NCBI GenBank assembly: GCA_963524205.1
Contig: CAURED010000017.1
Location: 1-64,000, forward strand
DNA length: 64,000 nt
Direction: 5' to 3'
From: Aminipila sp963524205
Lineage (GTDB): Bacteria; Bacillota; Clostridia; Peptostreptococcales; Anaerovoracaceae
Shown: one piece after another, positions 8,577-19,300 of the stretch
Position numbering within the stretch: position 1 is the first letter of the stretch
Layout of the letters: each line of letters begins with the position of its first letter
Made by a program: the position numbers and the translations under genes
The notes under the pieces: generated by a model
The model's database searches: none
Seen by the model: the letters and a program-made list of their open reading frames with translations, nothing else
Told to the model about the DNA's origin: nothing

Positions 8577-11162
8577 ATGGATAATGGTTTAGACAATATG
8601 TTGGACATGTATTTGTTTGAGACAAATACACTTTTAGAGCAGTTAGACGAGTTACTACTCGAAGCAGAAAGTACAGATTTTTTTTCAGCTGACCAGATAA
8701 ATGAGATTTTTAGAATCATGCATACTATAAAAGGCTCTTCAGCCATGATGCAGTTTAATTCTCTAATGACAGTTGCACATAGAATAGAAGATATGTTCTT
8801 TGTTATACGTGAAAATGGATCCGTAGAAGAAAAATACAGCCAGAAACTGTTTAATCTTATGTTTAAGGCCAGTGATTTTTTAAAAGCTCAAGTTGCTATT
8901 ATTGAAGGTGGTAATTCTCAAGAAGAAAGCGCTGACGGAATAGTTTCTGAAATTGAGCATTTGCTTGCCGTTATGAAGGGAGATACTCCCGACGATTCTG
9001 TAGATACTGTATCCATCAAGGACACAGTGGTTTCAGTTCCTTTGTCTGATGATAATTCAGGACTTTCGGTCCAGTTATTTTTCGATCAGGGCAGTGGAAT
9101 GGAAAGCTTAAGAGCGATTATGCTTCTTAAAAACATTTCCGAGACATGTATCGAAGATATCGATACAAACCCTGCTAGTATCGAAGCTACTACTGAAATA
9201 ACACAGTTCATTATCGAACATGGTTTAACTATTAGTTTCAGATGTGATGAAGACTTTATTAACGGATTAGAAATAATAAAGCAGGATATATATGTAGATA
9301 ATTATGAAATTTTGGTTGCTGCTAGAACAGAAGTTGTGACTCCTGTAGAGACAGAGGAGGTTAAAGTTATGGAAGAAAAAACTCCAGATACTAACAATCT
9401 TAACAAGATCGAAGAAGCGAAAAAAACCGATGTAAAAAAAGAAGAAAAGCATGACCTTGCGAAGCATAGCAAAACTAATCTGATTAACGTAAATCTTTCA
9501 AAGCTTGACTCATTAATGGCTCTAGTTGGAGAGTTGGTTATTACGCAGTCCATGGTTACCTCTTCTTCAGATTTGAAGGATCTTAAGCTAGATAATTTTA
9601 CTAAGTCTGCAAGACAACTTCGAAAGCTGACAACTGAACTTCAAGATATCGTTATGTCTGTAAGAATGGTCCCTGTTGCAGGTGTATTCCAGAAAATGAA
9701 CAGAATCGTACGTGATATGGGTCAAAAACTTGGCAAAGACGTTCAGCTTGTTACCATTGGAAACGATACTGAAATTGATAAAACAATTGTTGACAGTATT
9801 CAAGATCCTTTAATGCATATTGTTAGGAACTCAATGGATCATGGTATTGAACCAGATGTGAATGATCGTATTGCTCTTGGAAAACCAAAAGAAGGTACGA
9901 TTACATTAAAAGCTGAGCATACTGGCAGTGAAGTTATTATAACCATTTCAGATGATGGACGAGGGATGGATCCTGAAAAGATTCTTGCTTCAGCCAAAGA
10001 AAAAGGTTTATTGACTAAGCCTGAAAATGAATATTCAAAGAAAGAAATCCTGCAGCTTACACTCCTTCCTGGTTTTTCAACTAAGGAAAAGGTTACGGAA
10101 TTCTCTGGCAGAGGCGTTGGGATGGATGTTGTTACTAAAAATATAGAAAAAGTTGGGGGTACTGTATATATTTCCTCGGAAATTGGCGAAGGAACACTTA
10201 CTACCTTTAAGATTCCTCTTACCCTTGCTATTATTGATGGTATGGAATGCATAGTTGGTGATTACCAGTTCACTATTCCTATTGCGAATATCCGTCAGTC
10301 ATTTAAAGCTACAAAGGATGATATTATAAATGACGCTGCCCGAGGTGAGATGATTCAGCGTGGAGATGAATTTATAACACTTGTACGATTAAACAATCTA
10401 TATAAAATCGGCGGAGCTATTGACGATATTGAAGAAGGTATCATTATGTGGGTAGAGTTTGCAGGGGCTTCCTACTGCTTGCTGGTTGATGAATTAATTG
10501 GACAACATCAGGTAGTTGTTAAACCGCTTCCACTATACTTCGGTGCTTATAATCTCCGAGATTTTGGTATAACAGGCTGTACTATCCTTGGTGATGGTAA
10601 TATCAGTATTATTCTTGATGTACCAAACATCTTTAACTTTGCAACTGGCAGGCTTGATAGCAGAAATAATGCTCCTAAGGATGGTTCTTTAGAAGAAGCA
10701 GATATAGCAAGTGATTACATAGCTGAAGATAAAATTGATGCAGTAATGTTAAAACTGCTTACATTCACTGTAGGTGAAAAACCATTTGCGATGAATACCG
10801 ACTATGTAATGGAAATTATTAATGTATTCTCTATTACTCAATTCCCATTACTTCCAGATTACATAAAGGGTGTTATAAACTTGAGAGGTCAGATCATTCC
10901 TGTTTTAGATTTACGCCTAAAGCTGGGAAATCATGAAGCCGTAGACACTGCAAGCATTAAGTCATGCATTATTATACTTGAAGTTAATTCAACTACTTTA
11001 GGTATATTGGTGGATGAGGTATTCCTTGTTGCTGATGTTGAGAAGACTGCTATTGCTCCACCTCCAGCAAATAATAAGCATGACCTGATTACAGGTATTG
11101 TAGAAATTGAAGAAATGGTACATTTAATCTTCGACTTATCCACACTTACTAAAGTTGTATAA
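8577..11162 (+). CDS. cheA: chemotaxis histidine kinase CheA with extra C-terminal CheW domain
   Basis: CheA is the autophosphorylating kinase that passes phosphate to CheY and CheB. Domains run in order. P1 spans about residues 1-110 with phospho-acceptor His49 (RIMHTIKGSSAMM). A probable P2 region lies near 165-255, followed by a charged Lys/Glu linker. P3 dimerisation is near 300-365 (LDSLMALVGELVITQS). P4 is the HATPase with N box HIVRNSMDHGIEP and G boxes DDGRGMDPEKI and GRGVGMDVV. P5 is CheW-like to about 690. A second CheW domain follows at about 715-861 (PDYIKGVINLRGQIIPVLDL). The 861 residues exceed the usual 650-700 because of this last domain. No separate cheW exists in the window, so the fusion may supply or supplement the coupling function. 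ATG 8577 follows AAGGTGGTGTTCGTGTT. It is first of cheA-cheR-cheB-ftsA-like. Confidence 0.95.
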   Translation: MDNGLDNMLDMYLFETNTLLEQLDELLLEAESTDFFSADQINEIFRIMHTIKGSSAMMQFNSLMTVAHRIEDMFFVIRENGSVEEKYSQKLFNLMFKASDFLKAQVAIIEGGNSQEESADGIVSEIEHLLAVMKGDTPDDSVDTVSIKDTVVSVPLSDDNSGLSVQLFFDQGSGMESLRAIMLLKNISETCIEDIDTNPASIEATTEITQFIIEHGLTISFRCDEDFINGLEIIKQDIYVDNYEILVAARTEVVTPVETEEVKVMEEKTPDTNNLNKIEEAKKTDVKKEEKHDLAKHSKTNLINVNLSKLDSLMALVGELVITQSMVTSSSDLKDLKLDNFTKSARQLRKLTTELQDIVMSVRMVPVAGVFQKMNRIVRDMGQKLGKDVQLVTIGNDTEIDKTIVDSIQDPLMHIVRNSMDHGIEPDVNDRIALGKPKEGTITLKAEHTGSEVIITISDDGRGMDPEKILASAKEKGLLTKPENEYSKKEILQLTLLPGFSTKEKVTEFSGRGVGMDVVTKNIEKVGGTVYISSEIGEGTLTTFKIPLTLAIIDGMECIVGDYQFTIPIANIRQSFKATKDDIINDAARGEMIQRGDEFITLVRLNNLYKIGGAIDDIEEGIIMWVEFAGASYCLLVDELIGQHQVVVKPLPLYFGAYNLRDFGITGCTILGDGNISIILDVPNIFNFATGRLDSRNNAPKDGSLEEADIASDYIAEDKIDAVMLKLLTFTVGEKPFAMNTDYVMEIINVFSITQFPLLPDYIKGVINLRGQIIPVLDLRLKLGNHEAVDTASIKSCIIILEVNSTTLGILVDEVFLVADVEKTAIAPPPANNKHDLITGIVEIEEMVHLIFDLSTLTKVV

Positions 11163-11191
11163 GTATACATCTGTTTAAAAGGAGACATGTT

Positions 11192-12001
11192 ATGCTTACT
11201 ATTTCAGAAAAAGATTTTGTTAGATTAACTGATTTTATCATTAAAAATTATGGTATAAACTTAAAAGCAAAAAAAGTTTTAATTGAAGGCAGACTTTCAA
11301 ATTATCTTACTGCTGAAGGCTATAAATCTTTTACGGAATACGTTGACCATATTATCTCTACGAAAAATAGTAATGATATGGAAATGATGCTTAACAAGTT
11401 GACTACAAATCATACTTTCTTCATGAGGGAAGAAAATCATTTTACTTTTTTTAATGATATTATTTTACCGCATTTGGAGAAAATTAATAAAAATCACAGC
11501 CTTAGCGTTTGGAGTGCAGGCTGTTCCTCTGGTGAGGAACCATATACTCTTTCTATAATAATGAAAGAATATTTTAAATCAAAGCCAGTTAAGTGGGATA
11601 CTCGGCTTTTAGCTACTGATATATCGCAAAATGCTTTAGGAAAGGCTACCAAAGGATTTTACAATGGAGATTCTTTAAAAGCACTTCCTGAAGTATGGAA
11701 GCGTTCTTATTTCACAAAAAAAGACGATGGTTATCAGGTTACTGACGAATTGAGAAAAAATGTTATTTTTAGAACGTTTAATCTGATGGAACCTATTCAG
11801 TTTAAAACTAAATTTGATGTTATTTTCTGCCGAAACGTTATGATTTATTTTGACAAACCTACTAAAGCTGCTTTGATACAAAAATACTATGACGCTTTAA
11901 ATCCAGGTGGTTATTTATTAATCGGTCATTCAGAAACTGTAGATAGAGATGAATCCGATTTTGAATATATCATGCCTGCGACTTATAGAAAGCCACTTTA
12001 A
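11192..12001 (+). CDS. cheR: chemoreceptor glutamate methyltransferase CheR
   Basis: CheR methylates glutamates on chemoreceptor signalling domains using S-adenosylmethionine, opposing CheB during adaptation. It has 269 residues, a normal length. The N-terminal helical domain covers about residues 1-75. The SAM-binding motif I is WSAGCSSGEEPYTLS, and further family motifs are LLATDISQNAL, FDVIFCRNVMIYFD and LLIGHSET. The enzyme lacks the C-terminal TPR extension of some relatives. ATG 11192 follows AAAAGGAGACATGTT. It lies 29 bp after cheA and 12 bp before cheB, so the three are very likely cotranscribed. Confidence 0.96.
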   Translation: MLTISEKDFVRLTDFIIKNYGINLKAKKVLIEGRLSNYLTAEGYKSFTEYVDHIISTKNSNDMEMMLNKLTTNHTFFMREENHFTFFNDIILPHLEKINKNHSLSVWSAGCSSGEEPYTLSIIMKEYFKSKPVKWDTRLLATDISQNALGKATKGFYNGDSLKALPEVWKRSYFTKKDDGYQVTDELRKNVIFRTFNLMEPIQFKTKFDVIFCRNVMIYFDKPTKAALIQKYYDALNPGGYLLIGHSETVDRDESDFEYIMPATYRKPL

Positions 12002-12013
12002 GGAGGTAGTCTT

Positions 12014-13117
12014 ATGGCAATTGAGGGTAAAACCATACGCGTACTAGTAGTTGACGACTCGGTGGTATACAGAACATTACTTGCTACTAATTTATCTAGC
12101 AAACCCGGTATTGAAGTTATTGGAGTTGCTTATGATGCTTATGATGCTCAAGAGAAAATTGCCCAGCTTAAACCTGATGTATTAACTCTAGACATTGAAA
12201 TGCCTAAAATGAGTGGCATTGAACTGACAAAAAAACTTATGGCAACAAATCCATTCCCTATTATATTAGTTAGCGCTGCAAATATTAATGTATTTGAAGC
12301 GTTACAGGCAGGAGCAGTAGACTTCGTAAGGAAGCCTGAGGGAAGCCGTTCTGTTTCTCCAGAAGCTTTTATTGATGAACTTGTTTCAAAAATTAAGGTA
12401 GCTTCTATAGCGAAAATTTCGAATCATTTATTGGCACGTCCTGTCGTTGAAACAGTACGTGCTGCTGAAATCTCTGCTGCTGCAAATTCAATTAATAGCA
12501 TTTTAGGGAAGTCTCCTGCAGATTTTTCAGATAGCATTTGTAATTCTTCGCTTATTGCTCTTGGAGCTTCCACGGGAGGTACAGAGGCTATTTTTGAAGT
12601 ATTAAAAAGGCTTCCTTCAAAGATTCCCCCACTGCTTATCGTTCAGCATATGCCACCAGTTTTTACAAAGCTTTATGCTGAACGTTTGGACAAACTGTGT
12701 GCTATGAACGTTAAAGAGGCACAGGATAATGAAGTTGTGGTGCCTGGTCAGGTATATATCGCGCCGGGAGATTGCCAGATGAGGCTAATCAAGGTGGCAG
12801 GGACTTACAAGCTTAGTTGTAAGGGGACTGAAAAAATCAGCGGCCACTGCCCTTCCGTTGATGCTTTATTTGATTCAGTTGCTAAAGAATCATCAAAGAG
12901 GAACGTTGGTATTATTCTGACAGGAATGGGAAAAGACGGTGCTGCAGGGCTTTTAGAAATGAGAAATAAAGGAGCTTACACTATCGGTGAAAGTCAAGAA
13001 TCCTGTGTTGTTTATGGAATGCCTATGGTAGCACAAAATATTGGTGCTGTTATGATTCAAGCTAGTAACAAAGAAATCCCCAACTTACTTATAAAACACC
13101 TTAACACACTAGGATAA
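12014..13117 (+). CDS. cheB: receptor methylesterase/deamidase CheB
   Basis: CheB removes methyl groups from chemoreceptors and can deamidate receptor glutamines. It is activated by phosphorylation from CheA. The N-terminal receiver domain (about 1-125) has the acidic pair VVDDS, the phospho-acceptor Asp in LTLDIEMPKMSG and the conserved Lys in FVRKPEG. After a linker comes the methylesterase domain (about 175-365) with its catalytic triad: Ser in LGASTGGTEA, His in VQHMPP and Asp in GMGKDGAAG. The length of 367 residues is typical. ATG 12014 follows AAGGAGGTAGTCTT. Confidence 0.96.
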   Translation: MAIEGKTIRVLVVDDSVVYRTLLATNLSSKPGIEVIGVAYDAYDAQEKIAQLKPDVLTLDIEMPKMSGIELTKKLMATNPFPIILVSAANINVFEALQAGAVDFVRKPEGSRSVSPEAFIDELVSKIKVASIAKISNHLLARPVVETVRAAEISAAANSINSILGKSPADFSDSICNSSLIALGASTGGTEAIFEVLKRLPSKIPPLLIVQHMPPVFTKLYAERLDKLCAMNVKEAQDNEVVVPGQVYIAPGDCQMRLIKVAGTYKLSCKGTEKISGHCPSVDALFDSVAKESSKRNVGIILTGMGKDGAAGLLEMRNKGAYTIGESQESCVVYGMPMVAQNIGAVMIQASNKEIPNLLIKHLNTLG

Positions 13118-13138
13118 TAAAGGAGTTACAAGTCTAAC

Positions 13139-15274
13139 ATGGATGACAGAAAAATTATTTTTGCGCTAGATATTGGTACACGATCTGTTGTAGGTATCGT
13201 TGGTGCATTAAAAGATGGTAATTTTAGTATCTTAGATTACGAACAGGAATTTCATGAAAAACGAGCTATGCGTGACGGTCAGATTGAAGACATAGACTTA
13301 GTTGCGCGTATAGCAAGCAGCGTTAAAACAAAACTGGAACAGCGTAGCGGCCAAACCTTTACCAAGGTCTCTATTGCTGCTGCTGGACGAGCTTTACGTA
13401 CTGCTTCAGCTTCTTTTTCATATAATTTGATTCCAAATGAGCCTATTACACAAAAAATAATCCAATACATGGAATACTCTGCTATAGAAAAGGCACAGGA
13501 AGCTTTCTTATCTGAATCCTCCAACCTGGATTCAGGTGGCAGGGATTATTATTGTGTAGGATATAGTGTTACTGACTATTCATTGGATGATTATAAAATT
13601 AAAAATCTAGAAGGTCAAAAAGGCACAAAAGCTGTAGCTAATATTATTGCTGCCTTCTTGCCTTCCAGCGTATTAGTCAGCCTTTATGCTGTAACAGCAC
13701 GTTGCGGGCTTGAAGTTGATAATTTAACACTTGAGCCTATCGCAGCAATACATGCTGTTGTTCCTGATGATGTAAGATTTTTAAATATTGCACTTGTTGA
13801 TATCGGGGGCGGCACTTCTGATATTGCAATTTCTCGTGATGGCAGTGTCATTGCTTATGATATGGTCACGATTGCAGGTGATGAAATCACCGAAGCGCTT
13901 ATGCAGCATTATCTTACAAATTTTGCTACAGCCGAACGAATTAAGCTAATGCTGAACGGTGAAGAAAAAATTGAATTTAAAGATATTCTTGGCAATCAGG
14001 TTACACTGACCCCTGATGAAGCTTTTGCATCTGTAAAAGAAACGATTAACGCCTTGGCAGATGCTATCAGTCAAAGAGTACTACTTATAAATGGTTCCGC
14101 ACCAGCCGCTGTATTTTTAGTTGGCGGCGGCAGCCAGATTCGAGGTCTTTGTAAGGTTGTTGCTGAAAAGCTTGGCATGGCTGCTAACAGGGTTGCTATT
14201 GGTGTTGTAAATACGGACAATAACTTATCTTTATTTAGTGAAAGTTTATATAGCCCGGCTTTTGTTACTCCAATCGGTATAGGTATTGTTTCCTCCCTTT
14301 ACAGAGGATGTGACTTTTTCGCTATATCGGTAAATGGCAAACGCATTATGCTATTCAATCATCAAACTATCAAAGTTATTGATGCACTTATGTTTTCAGG
14401 TATAAAACCTTCCAATTTGATTGGTCTTACCCCGCCAAATTTAGTGTATACATTAAATGGCGTTAAGAAAACAGTAAAGGGAACTCCTGGAATACCTGGA
14501 GAATTGTTGGTGAATGGCTTCCCTGCTACTATTGAGACAGAAATCAAACAAGGTGATGAAATCACCGTTACATTAGCAAAAAATGGTCAACCGCCTTCAC
14601 TAACGTTACAAGAGGCTTTATCCGAGTTTAATTTAACGGATATGGTTCTGCTTATGGTCAATGACTTGAAAATTGATTTCCAAAATAAAGAGGCTTTAGA
14701 GGAACGTAAAATCAGTTATATGGACCAGATTAATGTAACTATGCTCGATGAGGATGAGATGGAATACTCTGACCACTTATCAGTTATGGCTGTTCCCCCA
14801 ATTCCTACTATTGAATTCAATAGTAACGTTTCTGAATCGAAAGTAAATTCTGAACCAAAAATAAGTAATGTGGAAATTAATAAAATTTATTCGCATGCTC
14901 TTGAGCAGTCTAACGTTTCTCTGTTGCTTGCAGATGATGATCTTGAAGATAATATGGAAGATTCTGAGTTGGAAATTCCTGTTATTCATGATGCTGTAGA
15001 TTTTTCTGAGTCAGAAAATCCAATAAATTCAAGTGTTGCAAGTGATACATTAAAACGAGGGGAAATATCGGTGACCTTAAATGGGCGCCCCGTGCATTTA
15101 TTTCAAGAGACAGAGGAACCATTAATATTAATGCATCTTCTAAAATATGCTGACCTAGATGTTGCAAATCCTAAAGGTGAGCTTGTTTTAAAGATAAATG
15201 GAAATGATGCAAACTATGCAGACACACTTAATGATCACGACGTTGCCATCATAAAGTGGAGTGAAGAAATTTAA
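13139..15274 (+). CDS. FtsA-like actin-family ATPase
   Basis: Large FtsA/PilM-type protein of 711 residues. Actin-fold nucleotide motifs are clear: phosphate-1 FALDIGTRSVVGIVG, phosphate-2 ALVDIGGGTSDIAI and adenosine motif VFLVGGGSQIRGL. An SHS2-like insert is expected between them, as in FtsA. True FtsA is about 410-420 residues long. This protein carries some 300 more, including an acidic linker (roughly 545-640) and a C-terminal segment of about 70 residues (SVTLNGRPVHLF, then ILMHLLKYADLD) that may be a small beta-rich domain. No ftsZ or other division gene is nearby. It is the last gene of the che operon, 21 bp after cheB, with RBS AAAGGAGTTACAAGTCTAAC. Similar long FtsA-like proteins are known from clostridia, but their job is unclear to me. 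A role in placing flagella or receptor arrays is only a guess. Confidence 0.85.
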   Translation: MDDRKIIFALDIGTRSVVGIVGALKDGNFSILDYEQEFHEKRAMRDGQIEDIDLVARIASSVKTKLEQRSGQTFTKVSIAAAGRALRTASASFSYNLIPNEPITQKIIQYMEYSAIEKAQEAFLSESSNLDSGGRDYYCVGYSVTDYSLDDYKIKNLEGQKGTKAVANIIAAFLPSSVLVSLYAVTARCGLEVDNLTLEPIAAIHAVVPDDVRFLNIALVDIGGGTSDIAISRDGSVIAYDMVTIAGDEITEALMQHYLTNFATAERIKLMLNGEEKIEFKDILGNQVTLTPDEAFASVKETINALADAISQRVLLINGSAPAAVFLVGGGSQIRGLCKVVAEKLGMAANRVAIGVVNTDNNLSLFSESLYSPAFVTPIGIGIVSSLYRGCDFFAISVNGKRIMLFNHQTIKVIDALMFSGIKPSNLIGLTPPNLVYTLNGVKKTVKGTPGIPGELLVNGFPATIETEIKQGDEITVTLAKNGQPPSLTLQEALSEFNLTDMVLLMVNDLKIDFQNKEALEERKISYMDQINVTMLDEDEMEYSDHLSVMAVPPIPTIEFNSNVSESKVNSEPKISNVEINKIYSHALEQSNVSLLLADDDLEDNMEDSELEIPVIHDAVDFSESENPINSSVASDTLKRGEISVTLNGRPVHLFQETEEPLILMHLLKYADLDVANPKGELVLKINGNDANYADTLNDHDVAIIKWSEEI

Positions 15275-15287
15275 TTATAAATATTGT

Positions 15288-15328
15288 AAAAAGAGAGATT
15301 TTGAAGACATTTAAATCTCTCTTTTTTT
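15288..15328 (+). terminator. intrinsic terminator after the che operon
   Basis: A perfect 14-bp stem (AAAAAGAGAGATTT / AAATCTCTCTTTTT) with an 11-base loop runs into a T-tract, ending 54 bp after the FtsA-like stop codon. It separates the che transcript from the sigma-28 promoter of flgM. Confidence 0.88.
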
Positions 15329-15392
15329 ATGTAATCACTAGCCTTTTTATTATGTAAAATTATCGATTTATATAAAAATTTCAAAAAATTAT

Positions 15393-15419
15393 TAAAGGTT
15401 TACATTTTATAGCCGATAT
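15393..15419 (+). promoter_or_regulatory. sigma-28 promoter of the flgM operon
   Basis: TAAA at 15393-15396 and GCCGATAT at 15412-15419 are separated by exactly 15 bp. This is a full match to the SigD/FliA consensus known from Bacillus (TAAA-N15-GCCGATAT). It lies 47 bp before the flgM ATG and should drive flgM-flgN-flgK-flgL-DUF6470-fliW-csrA. Confidence 0.92.
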
Positions 15420-15466
15420 ATACGTTGAAGTTTTATATAACTAAGCTGAACAAAGAGGTGTTTATT

Positions 15467-15787
15467 ATGAAAATTACAGGGAATTATTTTAATACCCCAA
15501 TTAATAAAAAAAATATACAAAATCAATCCAATGCTGAAAAGCCATCTTTTAAGGGGCACCTTCAGAACATGGATTCTATTACTATAAGTGCTTCTAAGGA
15601 ACAAATTGCTGAAGCACAATTTGTGAATACATTAAAGAGCCAGATTTCTGCTGAAGTAAAAGCAGATATTCCTGCTGAAGAACTGGATAACCTTGCAGGA
15701 CAGATTTCCAGAGGCGAATACGAAATTGGAGCCAATGAGATTGCAAAGAAAATACTATTAGCTGGAAGGGAATCAGAAAACGCTTAA
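15467..15787 (+). CDS. flgM: anti-sigma-28 factor FlgM
   Basis: FlgM binds FliA and holds late flagellar genes off until the hook is finished and FlgM is exported or released. The protein has 106 residues from ATG 15467, which follows AAGAGGTGTTTATT. An in-frame TTG at 15425 is open but has no such site and lies only 6 bp from the -10 element. The C-terminal half has the sigma-binding helices typical of FlgM (DNLAGQISRGEYEIGANEIA, then KKILLAGRES). The N-terminal half is polar and probably disordered. Its promoter is itself of the sigma-28 type, giving a negative feedback loop. Confidence 0.9.
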   Translation: MKITGNYFNTPINKKNIQNQSNAEKPSFKGHLQNMDSITISASKEQIAEAQFVNTLKSQISAEVKADIPAEELDNLAGQISRGEYEIGANEIAKKILLAGRESENA

Positions 15788-15821
15788 ATTTTAATATAAA
15801 TTATCTGATGGGAGCTTAATT

Positions 15822-16325
15822 ATGAATAACTATGTAGAAATTAAAGAGATTATGGACGAGTATATCAAGCTAATGGATAAACTCATTAGCTTTGAACAAG
15901 AAAAATTAGAAGCCATTAAAGATAAAAAGATTGACCAGATGGATATGTTTTTAAAGGAAGAACAAGCATATATCCTTCAGCTTAGAGGCTTAGATGGGAA
16001 AAGAGAAGCTACTCAGAAGCGGCTTGGTGTTGAGGGTCTGACATATCGACAGATTATAAACCAAATTGAACAGGCCGAAGACTCCCTTAGAGTTGAATTG
16101 GAAAATTCATATCAGGTCTTATCTATAAAGACAAAACAATTTAAAGAAATTATTAGTACAATAAAAACATATATCGATATAAGGCTTCATACTATTGATG
16201 CTTTCATAGAAAAAATTAGTACCGCCCCACCCCAAAGTGTTCAAAGCGGTATTTATGATAAAATCGCAAACCAAAACGACGATGTGAATAATAGAATTAG
16301 TAGATTTAAATCTACTAAAGCTTAA
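15822..16325 (+). CDS. flgN: FlgN-family export chaperone for FlgK and FlgL
   Basis: FlgN keeps the hook-filament junction proteins FlgK and FlgL unfolded and delivers them to the export gate. The 167-residue product is nearly all helical, with long amphipathic stretches (IMDEYIKLMDKLISFEQEKL, then ELENSYQVLSIKTKQFKEII). That fits FlgN, a family with little sequence conservation. Position supports the call: it lies between flgM and flgK, its two usual neighbours in Firmicutes. ATG 15822 follows GATGGGAGCTTAATT. The flgK start is 15 bp beyond its stop. Confidence 0.85.
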   Translation: MNNYVEIKEIMDEYIKLMDKLISFEQEKLEAIKDKKIDQMDMFLKEEQAYILQLRGLDGKREATQKRLGVEGLTYRQIINQIEQAEDSLRVELENSYQVLSIKTKQFKEIISTIKTYIDIRLHTIDAFIEKISTAPPQSVQSGIYDKIANQNDDVNNRISRFKSTKA

Positions 16326-16340
16326 TATACGGAGGATAAC

Positions 16341-19300
16341 ATGTTAAGATCAACATTTTACTCTTTTACAACAGCCCTGAGAGGCTTAAATACTGCACAA
16401 AAACAATTAGACGTTACGGGTCAGAACATTTCTAATGTAAGCACAACAGGTTACACAAGACAACGGGCTGATATCTATTCTGCTGCTGCCGGAGGCTATG
16501 GTGACAGGTATGGAACTCGTAGCTCTACTATGGTTGGTCAAGGTGTTATTGTGGGAAGCATATCCCAGAGCAGAGACCAGTTTCTTGATGTCCGCTATCG
16601 AAGAGAAGCGGCTAACTTAGGTGAGCAAGGAGCTAAACTTGATACGATGAATGATCTCTCTTTAGTTTTTGATGAAATTGAAAGTAAAGGTCTTATGACT
16701 AGTTTCAACGATTTTGTTACGAAGTTACAGTCTCTAGCTGGAAATGCAGATAGTTCAGAATTTGATAGTATTGCAAGAGATGCTGCCTCTACATTAGTAA
16801 AGCAGTTTAATCAGTATGCACGTCAGATTTCTACTGTTCGAGAAGAAAAAGAATATAACCTAAAAGAAGTTACTGGTAAAACCCTTAATGATTTAATGAC
16901 CAATATTTCTGAACTAAATAAAAGTATTCGTAATGTTCAGTGCAATGGCGGTCCTGCTTTGGAGCTTAAAGATGAAAGGAATTTACTTTTAGACCAGCTT
17001 TCAGATTATATGAAGATCGATGTAAAATATACGCCTAAAGAGGTTGCTGGTGGTATTGTTGTTGAAGATGTATCTATCAGCATGGTTGGTGAAGACGGCA
17101 GCAAGCAGCCATTAATTTATAATGATGCTGCAGCCACCTTTAATGTAAAAACAAAGGGGGTCGATGGTGCTGACAGAGCCATTGTAACCATTGATAATTC
17201 TGCATTGCCTGCAAAAGAAACTTTAACGCAGATTAATGATTTACTTCAGTCCATATCTATTAGTAATACTTCACTGCAAAATGTTAATAATGCATTGGCA
17301 AAGCTTTATCCCAATGATGCAAGTTCGTTGCCTGCTGGCGGCCCACTTGATTATACACGTCTTCCTGCCAAGATTACTGCTGTAACCGATTCCATCACCG
17401 CAACAGGTGGTTTGGATGATCAAATTACGACAGCTACCACTGCAGTAGCCGATGCCCAGACAGCTCTTGATACGAAACTTGCGGATACAGCTAATCCACC
17501 TACGGCAGCCCAACTGCAAACTTTAAGAAAAGCTATATCCGACGCAGTCAGTGCAAAAGATACACTTGTTGCTAAGAGGCAAGCTGCATTAAAAGAAAAA
17601 GATACACTTACTGAATATAATAATACAGCCACTGAATATGTAAATGGTATAACCTCTTGTGACACTAAATTAAAGGGAATTCTTTCTGCTTCCCCTTATA
17701 ATATAACAGCCACTCAGAATTATTTGATTGCTGGGGATTTTACCAGCTGCTACTATACTTTTAAAGATGCTGGTGGTAACGATATTAAGGATAGCAATGG
17801 TAATCCGATTAAGTGGAATACGGGCGGTAAGTGCACTCAGCTTGACAGAGATGGCCTGGCGCAAATAGGTGTAAAGTTTACGGATAATTTTGACGCTGAA
17901 AAACTTGCATCTCCTGGCTCTCTTAAAGGTGCTATCGATATGCTCAACAGCGAGGGAGTATTTGATTATAAAGCCAATGAAACCCGTGGTATAGGTTATT
18001 ATGAAAGTATGCTTGATTCTCTTGCAGATAAGCTGGCAAGTACTTTAAATAAATTAAATGATAAAGAAAAAACAACCACAAAGGAAAATCTTTTTGAAAC
18101 ATCCGACGGTTCCAGCCAATTTACTGCTTCAAATTTGAAAATTGCAGATGGCTGGTTAAATGGGAAATATGGCGTTACTGCAACAAAACAGACCCAAGTT
18201 GGCAGCAGCACTAATTCTGGTCAAAATGATAATATATTATTGATGATTTCAACTATTTCCTCAAAACTGAATTACTCTACTGGGCCAGTACCCAATAAAG
18301 ATGCCAACGGAAATTATTTAAAAACTGCAGCTGATGGTACAACCAGCATTGTTGCAAACGGTAGAGATTCCAACGGAAATTATACTTTAAATGGTGCTTT
18401 AGTTTCCAATAAAGATATGGTAAATTTTAAATCCATAGCACTAACACCATCTGGTACGGATTATGTTGATGTCTCTGGTCATGTATATACAAAAACTGCA
18501 GACAACGTATTTGTTTACGATGACGGGACAAACAAAATAGCTGTAAATAGTGACGGTATCTTATATAAAGGTGACGGCACCACTGGAGAGCATCAGCTTG
18601 ATGCGAATATGCTATCTGCAACCCCTGCTAACTCAAATACTTACCTTGCTGCTGATGGGTTAACTGCAATTACTAATGGGAAGGATGCGAATGGTAACTA
18701 TACGTTAAATGGGGCTTTAGTCCCTTCTATCTATAAATCCAAAACGCTGACACCGTCTGGTTCGGATTATACTGATAGTGATGGGCATTTATATACAAAC
18801 ACTGGTCCTAACATTTATACTTATACGGATGGTTCAGGAAACATCACTGCTGTTAACAGTAGCGGCCTTCTTTACGAAGGAAACGGAAGCACCGGAAAGT
18901 ATCAGCTGGATTCCACAAAACTACCAGCATCCCCCGCAAGTTCAAACACTTACATTGGTTCGGACGGTGTAACCGTTCTGGCAAACGGTAAAGACGTTGA
19001 TGGGAACTATACCATGACAACAACCGATGTTTCAGGCAAGAAAACGATTGTCACAGTTGCTAATGCTGATGGTGTCCTATATAAAACTGAACCTGATGGA
19101 TCCAATTCTAAGGATAAAGATGGAAATCTTATTTTAGATACCAACAGCCAAAGCAAATTAGACTACAGAAGTCAAAGCTTTTTATACAAGGGAACATTTG
19201 GAGAATACCTAGCAAATATTGCGAATGTACTTTCTTTAGACGTAAGCTCCACTAGCAATCTTTCTGCTAATCATGAAACAATCCTAAAAAGTATCCAGAC

